A stretch of DNA of 8,253 nucleotides, from positions 1 through 8,253 of the forward strand of contig CANQCJ010000089.1 in assembly GCA_947589205.1 (NCBI GenBank), read 5' to 3'. The notes below the pieces were generated by a model. It was not told where the DNA came from. It worked only from the letters and a program-made list of their open reading frames with translations, and did no database searches. Source of the DNA: an uncultured Ruminococcus sp. (GTDB taxonomy: Bacteria; Bacillota; Clostridia; Oscillospirales; Ruminococcaceae). This document shows, piece after piece, positions 1-5,155 of the stretch. The position numbers and the translations under genes were made by a program. The first letter of the stretch is position 1, and the number at the start of each line of letters is the position of its first letter.

Positions 1-1
1 C

Positions 2-247
2 ACGATATTTTTGTGCTTCCCGATCTGGTGGTACGTCGCGCCGACTATCGTCAATAGTTTTCTTGAGAGCTGCGATTTTTCCGGCAAAAAGATCGTGCTG
101 TTCGCGACCTCCGGCAGCAGCGGTTTTGGAAAAACCGTTGACGGATTGAAGGCTTCCGTTTCAAAAGACACTGAGATCGTCGAGGGAAAAATGCTCAACA
201 CGAAATTGTCGGAGAACGAGCTGAAAAATTTGCTGGAGGGTCTGTAA
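2..247 (+). CDS. Flavodoxin-family protein, 3' part only
   Basis: The reading frame is open from the left edge, so this is the C-terminal 81 residues of a longer protein. The TTG at position 11 is just a leucine codon inside the gene. The stretch FPIWWYVAPTIVNSFLES followed by a strand (KIVLFATSGSSGFGKT) is typical of the C-terminal half of clostridial flavodoxins (Flavodoxin_4 type). In that family the WW/Y region and the ATSGSSG loop lie at the FMN-binding face. Such proteins carry electrons in the cytoplasm between redox partners. The family usually runs about 150-180 residues, so roughly half is missing because of the window edge, not because of damage. The TAA stop is followed by a hairpin terminator. 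The FMN phosphate-binding loop at the N terminus is not visible, so the exact subfamily is uncertain. Confidence 0.8.
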   Translation, partial: TIFLCFPIWWYVAPTIVNSFLESCDFSGKKIVLFATSGSSGFGKTVDGLKASVSKDTEIVEGKMLNTKLSENELKNLLEGL

Positions 248-281
248 AATTTCGCGTCTTATTTTTTGCAAAAAAGTTATA

Positions 282-320
282 TGCCGCAGGTCAAAATAAA
301 AAGCCTGCGGCAGCTTTTCT
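282..320 (+). terminator. Rho-independent terminator after the flavodoxin gene
   Basis: A perfect 9-bp GC-rich stem (TGCCGCAGG at 282-290 pairing with CCTGCGGCA at 304-312) closes a 13-nt loop. It is followed by the moderately T-rich GCTTTTCT. It lies 35 nt after the flavodoxin stop. The T-tract is short, so termination may be incomplete. Confidence 0.7.
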
Positions 321-430
321 GATATGATTATAAAAGAAACCTTTAAGCTTTAAAAGTCATCGGAAAACGAATGGATACGCTGAAAAATTCGGACGATGCT
401 TATTTTCGTTCTGTTTGATGATGTTTTTTA

Positions 431-454
431 TGACTTAACACAGCTGTTAAGTCA
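431..454. promoter_or_regulatory. Perfect 10-bp inverted repeat, candidate operator
   Basis: TGACTTAACA (431-440) and its exact reverse complement TGTTAAGTCA (445-454) flank a 4-nt CAGC centre. The site sits in the 280-nt gap between the flavodoxin and XRE genes, centred about 64 nt upstream of the likely XRE transcription start. The symmetry, and the neighbouring gene encoding a DNA-binding protein that should act as a dimer, suggest an operator. There is no T-tract, so it is not a terminator. Which protein binds it is inference. Confidence 0.5.
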
Positions 455-471
455 AATAACGTTTTGCGTGA

Positions 472-500
472 TGGTTTTTAAATTAATTCGGTGCTATAAT
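472..500 (+). promoter_or_regulatory. Extended -10 promoter of the XRE regulator
   Basis: The consensus TATAAT (495-500) is preceded by TGC, giving a full extended -10 element. A weak -35 candidate TGGTTT (472-477) lies 17 nt upstream. Transcription would begin near 507, about 21 nt before the ATG at 528. Confidence 0.7.
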
Positions 501-527
501 AATGATATAAGCTTCGGGAGGTCATGT

Positions 528-929
528 ATGGATATCGGCAAAACAATAAAAGAATTAAGACGGCAAAGAGGTATAACACAGGAAAGCTTAGCGGAGACAC
601 TGCGGGTGTCCGTCCAGACGGTATCTCGCTGGGAAAATGAGATAAACGCCCCAGACCTGTCTATGCTTCCTCAGCTTGCCGTATATTTCAAAGTGACGAC
701 CGACTATTTGCTTGGCTTGGAAAGGAATGATACTATGGCAAAGCTGCTGAAAACGACCGAAACGTTTGAGTTAAGCTCAAAACAGGAGGCAGAGGAAATG
801 GTACTGAAATTTAAAGGCGAAAAATTCCCCGTGCTTAAGGATCACAAGATCATATCGAACGGAGACAAGGTGATACTTGAAGTTACAAAGGAATTTAACA
901 GCGAATTGGACAGCATGAAATTTGAATGA
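528..929 (+). CDS. XRE-family helix-turn-helix transcriptional regulator
   Basis: This 133-residue protein starts with a Cro/CI-type HTH at residues 3-60 (IKELRRQRGITQESLAE, then the recognition helix VSVQTVSRWENE). The domain closes with the usual DYLLG. About 65 residues follow that I cannot assign to a family. They are charged and end in a predicted beta-rich stretch (GDKVILEVTKEF), possibly an effector or dimer module. I chose the ATG at 528 because GGGAGG at 516-521 is 6 nt upstream and the -10 box is at 495-500. The longer open frame back to 396 would run through the promoter. It is a single-gene unit ending at a strong terminator. It probably represses or tunes transcription, perhaps of its own gene through the upstream palindrome. 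The target genes cannot be read from sequence. Confidence 0.9.
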   Translation: MDIGKTIKELRRQRGITQESLAETLRVSVQTVSRWENEINAPDLSMLPQLAVYFKVTTDYLLGLERNDTMAKLLKTTETFELSSKQEAEEMVLKFKGEKFPVLKDHKIISNGDKVILEVTKEFNSELDSMKFE

Positions 930-935
930 GCCGTC

Positions 936-968
936 AAAAAAGAGACCTCTCCAAGGGTCTCCTTTTTT
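936..968. terminator. Bidirectional rho-independent terminator
   Basis: GAGACC (942-947) pairs with GGTCTC (956-961). An A-tract (936-941) precedes the stem and a T-tract (963-968) follows it. Read rightward it ends the XRE gene 7 nt after its stop. Read leftward it gives the same stem followed by TTTTTT and ends the convergent LRR gene, whose restored stop is at 979. Confidence 0.85.
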
Positions 969-978
969 ATGCGTTTTT

Positions 979-1252
979 TCAAAAGATCCGCGTACCCATA
1001 TCCGTCGTCCAAAGCTCGCCGTTACTGAAAACAAAATTTGGTTTTTCGCCGAGGATAATTTTTTTGAGATCGCTGCAGCCGAAAAAAGCGTTCCTCCCGA
1101 TACTTTTAACGCTGTCGGGAATCGTTATGCCCGCAAGCTCTTCGCAGCCGAAAAAGGCTTCGTTTCCGATTTTTTTAACGCCGTTCGGCAAAACGATCTC
1201 CGTAAGACTGTCGCAGAATTTAAACGCCGCATTTCCAATGCTCGTGATACCT
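979..1252 (-). pseudogene. Out-of-frame 3' remainder of the LRR gene
   Basis: Downstream of the break (around 1250-1251) the LRR pattern continues in another frame. It encodes the rest of repeat 9, repeats 10 and 11, and a C-cap ending in ELWTTDMGTRIF with a TGA stop at 979-981. Adding one G on the coding strand within GAGGTATC (making GAGGGTATC) joins LPE directly to GITSIGNAAF and restores a 324-residue protein with 11 regular repeats. So this is a single-base deletion in the original gene, not a separate gene. A sequencing or assembly error could look the same. The tail has no start or RBS of its own. Confidence 0.8.
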
Positions 1253-1952
1253 CAGGCAAAATTATGCTTTTAAGAGCTCCGCAATTGCAAAAGGTGTAAT
1301 TTTTGATACATTTAAGTTTTTTCGGCAGCGTTATGTTTTTAAGTCTGATGCAGGCGTAAAAGGCATGAACATAAATACTTGTAACACTATCGGGAATGGT
1401 TATGCTTTCAAGAGCAAAACAACTGAAAAACGCTCTTTTCCCGATAGCTTTGACGCTGTTCGGCAAGCTTACGGAGATAAGCCTTTTACAGCAGGCAAAG
1501 GTACGCTCTTCAATGGTTTTAACGCCGTCGGGAACAGCCGCGCTCGTCAGATTTTCGCAGCCCCAAAAGGCGTCTCTTCCAATGCTCGAAACACTGTTCG
1601 GTATCGTTATGTTTGTCAAGCCCTTGCAGGATCTAAACGCTCCCTCTCCAATGCTTACGACCCCGTCGGGAACGCTGACCTTTTCGTCCGAAACCGTCTG
1701 CGCGTCTATCAGAATATCGTTGACTATCACAAACGGGTCTTTTTTTCTTTTGTTCTCCAGCCAAGGCGTACCCTCGAAAGCCGCTTCGCCAATACTTTTA
1801 ACGCTGTCGGGAACGCTTATTCTCACAAGACCTGAGCAATTTTCAAAAGCCCGTTCGGCGATGCTCACAACACCGTCGGGAATATTCACATCGGTAACAC
1901 CCGGCTCTTCAATATATTTTTCCAGCACGCCGTCAATAATTTCAAACGCCAT
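1125..1952 (-). CDS. BspA-type leucine-rich-repeat protein, frameshifted near residue 234
   Basis: The protein opens with an N-cap (FEIIDGVLEKY) and then carries about 23-residue LRR_5/BspA-type repeats. The pattern is L..I.IP.SV.SIG..AF..C, with repeats 1-8 and the start of a ninth before the frame breaks. Residues 64-93 are a non-repeat insert with the PWLEN...FVIVNDILID pattern common in clostridial BspA-like proteins. The last 41 residues of this frame lose all repeat character and are a frameshift product. There is no signal peptide or anchor, so it is probably cytoplasmic. Such repeats form a curved protein-binding surface, but the partner is unknown. The start has AAGGAG 7 nt upstream. 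It lies 15 nt after the stop of the cyclophilin-like gene and so shares its promoter. Confidence 0.8.
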   Translation of the reverse strand: MAFEIIDGVLEKYIEEPGVTDVNIPDGVVSIAERAFENCSGLVRISVPDSVKSIGEAAFEGTPWLENKRKKDPFVIVNDILIDAQTVSDEKVSVPDGVVSIGEGAFRSCKGLTNITIPNSVSSIGRDAFWGCENLTSAAVPDGVKTIEERTFACCKRLISVSLPNSVKAIGKRAFFSCFALESITIPDSVTSIYVHAFYACIRLKNITLPKKLKCIKNYTFCNCGALKSIILPEVSRALEMRRLNSATVLRRSFCRTALKKSETKPFSAAKSLRA

Positions 1953-1967
1953 GATTTTTCTCCTTTT

Positions 1968-2567
1968 TTATTCTTCAAAATTTGTATCACTAATTGTAAT
2001 TTCAACATCTCCGCTCCCGAAAATTTCCGCAAGCTCGTCTGCGGACGTGTTTTCGATTTTTCCGAGACGCGTATAATCCCACGAATTTTCGCCGTAAAAG
2101 ATCGTAATTTGGTTTCCCTGATAAAGCATGATATCTCCCGGCTGCGCGGAAATAAACTCATCGCTTTTTGTAAATTCTGCGGGCAGCTTTCCGACCTTTT
2201 CAAAGCTCCCGTACTCGCTCAATGACAGCGTCAGCGGCTTATCCTTTATATATTCGCAAAGCTCGTTTGCCGCATCGGTATCTGCTAAAGCCGCGTTCAA
2301 AGCATAGCCGTTAACAGAAATTTTCATAACCTCTTCCTCCGTTTTTTTATCAATTTTTTCACTGTTATTTTCTTCGGAAATTTCGATTTCTTGGCTCTCA
2401 TTTTCAAAAATTATTCCATTTGTCTGCTTGTCGTTTTTTAAGATCTCACTTGAATTTTCATCTTCGGAAACCGAAATTTTCTCATCGTTTTCCTCGCTTT
2501 TTTCAGCGCAGGAAGCACCCGCAAAAACAAAAATAAATGATAAAAATATCAAAATTATCCGCTTCAT
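1968..2567 (-). CDS. Lipoprotein-like protein with C-terminal cyclophilin-like domain
   Basis: The protein has 199 residues. Residues 1-20 form a signal peptide: MKR, a hydrophobic core, then AGASC with Cys20 as the likely lipid attachment site. The lipobox is imperfect, with Gly at -3, so anchoring is probable rather than certain. Residues 21-80 are an acidic, Ser/Asn/Glu-rich linker. Residues 81-193 match the bacterial cyclophilin-like fold (Cyclophil_like type): KISVNGYALNAAL, then LSEYGSFEKVGKLP, PGDIMLY, ITIFYG, YTRLGKI and GSGDVEITI. This beta-barrel resembles peptidyl-prolyl isomerases, but the family's activity is not established. The start has GGGAGG 6 nt upstream and a near-consensus promoter. 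It is the first gene of an operon with the LRR protein. An internal ATG at 2327 has its own good RBS exactly at the domain border. Confidence 0.8.
   Translation of the reverse strand: MKRIILIFLSFIFVFAGASCAEKSEENDEKISVSEDENSSEILKNDKQTNGIIFENESQEIEISEENNSEKIDKKTEEEVMKISVNGYALNAALADTDAANELCEYIKDKPLTLSLSEYGSFEKVGKLPAEFTKSDEFISAQPGDIMLYQGNQITIFYGENSWDYTRLGKIENTSADELAEIFGSGDVEITISDTNFEE
2325..2340 (-). promoter_or_regulatory. Internal RBS and ATG at the cyclophilin-like domain border
   Basis: On the coding strand GGAGG (2340-2336) lies 8 nt before an in-frame ATG (2327-2325), which is Met81 of the lipoprotein. Translation from here would yield a 119-residue soluble protein starting with MKISVNG, the usual beginning of stand-alone cyclophilin-like proteins. 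The purine run also encodes Glu-Glu-Glu, so chance is possible. Confidence 0.4.
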
Positions 2568-2603
2568 TTTTATCCTCCCGAATTGAAATTTTTCACTACT
2601 ACA

Positions 2604-2632
2604 ATTTTATCACAGGTTTTAAAAAATGTCAA
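2604..2632 (-). promoter_or_regulatory. Promoter of the cyclophilin-like/LRR operon
   Basis: On the minus strand a perfect TTGACA (2632-2627), a 17-nt spacer and TAAAAT (2609-2604) are present. TGA just before the -10 gives an extended element. The start point would be near 2597, about 30 nt upstream of the ATG at 2567. Confidence 0.85.
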
Positions 2633-2715
2633 TATAAAAATTATTTAAACCTCGGCTTGAGCGTATAAATTTTTATTTAAAAAACTACACTCTTATTTGA
2701 GTTTTATTTTTTTGC

Positions 2716-2744
2716 TTGACATTTAAAATAACTTATGATATAAT
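2716..2744 (+). promoter_or_regulatory. Consensus promoter of the 162-residue protein gene
   Basis: A perfect TTGACA (2716-2721), a 17-nt spacer and a perfect TATAAT (2739-2744), with TGA in front as an extended -10. The start point would be near 2751, about 29 nt before the ATG at 2780. It faces away from the promoter at 2604-2632, with an 83-nt AT-rich gap between the two -35 boxes. Confidence 0.9.
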
Positions 2745-2779
2745 TATCGGGACACCGAAAATAAAAGGAAGGAATTACT

Positions 2780-3268
2780 ATGTTAGAACCAAAATATTGT
2801 GAAAATATAATCGTCGGCGTTAAATTTAATAAAAAATTTGATTGGTATTTAACGCAAAAGGATCTTTGGAAAATGGACTACCCGAAGCTTTATGAGAGCA
2901 TAAAGGAACAATATGAAAGACTATCCTTTTCGCAGAAAAAATTTGAATACGATGTCGGAAGCTTTGAATATTTTTGCGGTACGCGCTTCGGTATCGCGGT
3001 CTTAGATGAAAAAACCGCGGATAAATTTTTAGGAAAAATAAACAAATATAAGATGGATACCGACAAATTGCAGGAAATGTTTTTAAGCTCCGATCCGGGC
3101 GATAAGGTCTCATTTGTACCCGCGCTTTATGTTGATTTTGACAGCAGGATCTTGTATTCCTATTTCCCCGAGCCGGAGGATTTTGAAGGCTTTGTACCGA
3201 AAAATTGGACGGGTATATACAAAAATTTTTACGGTCTTATCAAAAAAGAATTTGTTTATTGGAAATGA
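2780..3268 (+). CDS. Unrecognised 162-residue protein
   Basis: I do not recognise the family with confidence. The start is well supported: GGAAGG lies 7 nt before the ATG, behind a consensus promoter. There is no signal peptide or membrane segment, so it should be cytoplasmic. The protein is rich in Lys, Phe, Tyr and Trp. The first half (residues 20-58) is mainly charged and helical. The centre has FEYFCGTRFGIAVL (62-75). The C-terminal third looks like a compact conserved core: VPALYVDFDSRILYSYFPEPEDF (113-135), then VPKNWTGIY and a closing EFVYWK. Small acidic/aromatic single-domain proteins like this include some immunity proteins, but no toxin gene is next to it, so that is only a guess. 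It may be read through into the DUF2441 gene, since no clear terminator separates them. Confidence 0.8.
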   Translation: MLEPKYCENIIVGVKFNKKFDWYLTQKDLWKMDYPKLYESIKEQYERLSFSQKKFEYDVGSFEYFCGTRFGIAVLDEKTADKFLGKINKYKMDTDKLQEMFLSSDPGDKVSFVPALYVDFDSRILYSYFPEPEDFEGFVPKNWTGIYKNFYGLIKKEFVYWK

Positions 3269-3310
3269 GATTTTTAAAAAAATTCGTTTTCGCGCGTTTA
3301 TGATACGGCA

Positions 3311-3340
3311 CGTTTACCCTTGATATTACGGGGTAAAACG
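3311..3340 (+). other. Stem-loop in the gap before the DUF2441 gene
   Basis: CGTTTACCC (3311-3319) pairs with GGGTAAAACG (3331-3340) with one bulged A and an 11-nt loop. No T-tract follows, so it is a poor terminator. It could protect an mRNA end or shape the 5' leader of the next genes. A separate AT-only palindrome, TTTCAAAAATTTTTGAAA, lies at 3360-3377. Apart from these and the 10-codon ORF I see no clear promoter in 3269-3472. Confidence 0.35.
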
Positions 3341-3418
3341 GCTGCTTGAAAAATCTGATTTTCAAAAATTTTTGAAATTTATATTTTTATTTTGCAAAAT
3401 CAAAAGGAGGTGTTACCG

Positions 3419-3451
3419 ATGTTTAAAAAGCTTTTTGTAAAAAGAAAATAA
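3419..3451 (+). CDS. Ten-codon ORF (possible leader peptide) before the DUF2441 gene
   Basis: ATG at 3419 opens a 10-residue basic peptide, MFKKLFVKRK, stopped by TAA at 3449-3451. Its Shine-Dalgarno AAAGGAGGTG (3404-3412) is as strong as any in the window and sits 8 nt from the ATG. The stop lies 21 nt before the ATG of the DUF2441 gene, which has its own AGGAGG. It might be a leader peptide that sets translation of the next gene, a small functional peptide, or the remnant of a longer gene. No attenuator hairpin is visible between the two ORFs. Confidence 0.4.
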   Translation: MFKKLFVKRK

Positions 3452-3472
3452 TAAACAGGAGGATATATTTAT

Positions 3473-4015
3473 ATGTATTTTTATCACGTTGTTTCGGACA
3501 GACCTAAACAGGTCGGACAGCGTTTTGTTTTAAATGAAGAAAATCCCAACGGCGTATATGAGCGTGTGTATGCTCAGCTCGAAACCGTCGAGGATATTTA
3601 TAGAGACCCGCAAAAATATGAGGGCGTTCAGCTTACCCATGAGGTCGATGTTGCGCTTCGTGAGCTGGCGTTGGAAAAGGTGAGAAGGGAAAAATATCCG
3701 CAGTACCCCTCGCGTATGGCTGCGCTGTATGTTTCCGAAACATATGAGGAAGCCGTGCGCTGGGGAGAGTATTTTGCCCGCCTCGGAAGACCTACATATT
3801 GTGTCGCTAAGATCAAGGTCAGAGGAAATTGCTATTACGGAGACGCATACAAATGCTTTGACGGAACGACCTCCGAGCAGGAAAATCTGCGGCTGGCGGA
3901 AATTTATTGGCAAAACGGTCAAAATGAGGACGGTCATCAGCCGATAGTTGAAGTGCTCGCAGACGGCGAGATAGAGATCGTTGAGATCTTAAAGGAGATA
4001 AACGCTAATATTTAA
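3473..4015 (+). CDS. DUF2441 family protein
   Basis: The 180-residue sequence matches my memory of DUF2441 proteins of Firmicutes nearly end to end: YHVVSDRPKQVGQRF at residues 4-18, GVYERVY (27-33), ALRELALEKVRREKYPQYPSR in the middle, LYVSETYEEAVRWGEYFARLGRPTY (85-109), YYGDAYKCFDGTT (121-132) and a closing EIEIVEILKEINANI. The length is full. There is no signal peptide, so it is cytoplasmic. The biochemical role of the family is not known to me. The early His in a beta-strand and the YVSE..EEA..W block recall ADP-ribosyltransferase-like folds, but this is inference. AGGAGG at 3457-3462 is 10 nt before the ATG. It probably shares a transcript with the short ORF upstream, and perhaps with the 162-residue protein gene. 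A strong terminator follows. Confidence 0.85.
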   Translation: MYFYHVVSDRPKQVGQRFVLNEENPNGVYERVYAQLETVEDIYRDPQKYEGVQLTHEVDVALRELALEKVRREKYPQYPSRMAALYVSETYEEAVRWGEYFARLGRPTYCVAKIKVRGNCYYGDAYKCFDGTTSEQENLRLAEIYWQNGQNEDGHQPIVEVLADGEIEIVEILKEINANI

Positions 4016-4030
4016 ATTTAAATAAAAACA

Positions 4031-4070
4031 TCCCCGCCTGTATGCTCTTATACAAGCGGGGAATTTTTTT
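4031..4070. terminator. Bidirectional terminator between convergent genes
   Basis: TCCCCGC (4031-4037) pairs with GCGGGGA (4056-4062). After one mismatch, TGTAT (4039-4043) pairs with ATACA (4050-4054), leaving a 6-nt loop. ATTTTTTT follows on the plus strand. AATAAAAACA precedes the stem, so the minus strand also has a T-rich tail. It ends the DUF2441 gene from the left and the hydrolase gene, whose stop is at 4070-4072, from the right. Confidence 0.9.
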
Positions 4071-5149
4071 CAAAAAATTTTTTCATCATAAAATTTCAAA
4101 AGCTTATCAAACAGCTCGGTATCGAGCATATCGGCGTATTTTTCTCTGTCAAGATTTTTATTTATGTAGTCCGCTTTGTCCGCGGCAAAACGCTCCTTGT
4201 TTTCCTCGGCTTTATAGTCGTAATCGAGCGTTTCACGCCATTTATCAAACGTATCATTGAACTCATTTATATACGCCGTCTGATCGTTAAAAAAATTATG
4301 CCCTCTGTTTTCAAGACGAATAAAATCAAACCGCGGATCGTTTTTATATTTTTCATAAAAAATATCATAGCCGTATTCCACAGGCACAACGTTATCGTCA
4401 GAGCTGTGAACGACCATTACGGCGGCATCGCTTGACGCAAAACCGTCCATTGCCGTATTTGACGCATATTTGCCGAACTTGATCTGCTCGTGAAGCTTTA
4501 CAAAGGGCATCATGGCATAAATGAAATTTCCCGCCTGCGTTTTGCCCTGCGCCTCAATTATATCGGACGAACGATCACAGCCCGCGCATTCCACAACGGC
4601 TTTTGCCTCCGGGTGATATGTCAGCACATTGCAAACGCTGTAGCCGCCCCAGCTGTGACCGAATAATGCTATCGGCAGATCGGGAAAATTACCGCTTTCC
4701 TCCACAAAATCTATCGCATAGTCAAGATCAATGACCCCCTGAGGAAAACCGCCGACGCCCTCGCCCTCGCTTTCATCATTTCCCGTTGCGTCATATGCGA
4801 AAACAAAGTACCCGTTTTGCGCAAAATAATTTATACAATCCATATAAGAATTATGTCCGCCGCCGCCCAATCCGTGAGCCAATACAATGATCCCGCGCTG
4901 ATCCTCTCCGACGCTGTACATATAGCCCTTGAGCCTTTGACCTTTGTTTGAATCAAAATCATATCCGACCCTCTCTAAGCCGTCAAAATCATCAATATAA
5001 AACATCAAAGGCTCGTATGTCTCAAAACGCTGATCGAAATTTTCCTTGTATATGCTGACGGATAATATCCATATGCCGGCGATAAGTAAAATTATAACGA
5101 AAAGAATAATTATCAGTGCGATCTTCTTTTTTGACCTTGTTTTTTTCAA
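4070..5149 (-). CDS. Membrane-anchored alpha/beta hydrolase
   Basis: The protein has 359 residues. A Lys/Arg-rich N terminus (1-9) and one membrane helix (about 10-32) place the catalytic part outside the cell. Residues 75-310 are an alpha/beta-hydrolase domain of the serine aminopeptidase/esterase type. It has the oxyanion region HGLGGGG (92-98), nucleophile Ser166 in GHSWGG, likely acid Asp252 in SSDDNVVP, and His284 in RGHN. A charged helical tail of about 50 residues follows. The substrate could be an ester, peptide or acyl compound and cannot be told from sequence. The start is TTG, chosen because AGGAG (5163-5159) is 9 nt upstream and the membrane segment follows at once. It begins 6 nt after the kinase stop, and its RBS overlaps the end of the kinase gene, so translation is probably coupled. 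Confidence 0.9.
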   Translation of the reverse strand: MKKTRSKKKIALIIILFVIILLIAGIWILSVSIYKENFDQRFETYEPLMFYIDDFDGLERVGYDFDSNKGQRLKGYMYSVGEDQRGIIVLAHGLGGGGHNSYMDCINYFAQNGYFVFAYDATGNDESEGEGVGGFPQGVIDLDYAIDFVEESGNFPDLPIALFGHSWGGYSVCNVLTYHPEAKAVVECAGCDRSSDIIEAQGKTQAGNFIYAMMPFVKLHEQIKFGKYASNTAMDGFASSDAAVMVVHSSDDNVVPVEYGYDIFYEKYKNDPRFDFIRLENRGHNFFNDQTAYINEFNDTFDKWRETLDYDYKAEENKERFAADKADYINKNLDREKYADMLDTELFDKLLKFYDEKIF

Positions 5150-5155
5150 AACTTT

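Noticed and set aside
396..527. 44-codon N-terminal extension of the XRE gene
   Set aside because: This stretch contains the palindrome, the -10 box and the RBS, so it is upstream of the transcript start.
1000..1900. Regularly spaced repeats that could suggest a CRISPR array
   Set aside because: The period is about 69 nt, the copies diverge and translate into leucine-rich repeats; there are no unique spacers between identical repeats.
1365..2076. Long plus-strand frames opposite the LRR gene
   Set aside because: They are antisense shadows of the repeat-coding strand: no RBS, and the repetitive look (NAVGN-type repeats) is just the complement of the LRR codons.
3311..3340. Terminator after the 162-residue gene
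   Set aside because: The stem is followed by ACGG-type sequence and not by a T-tract, so it is listed only as a stem-loop.
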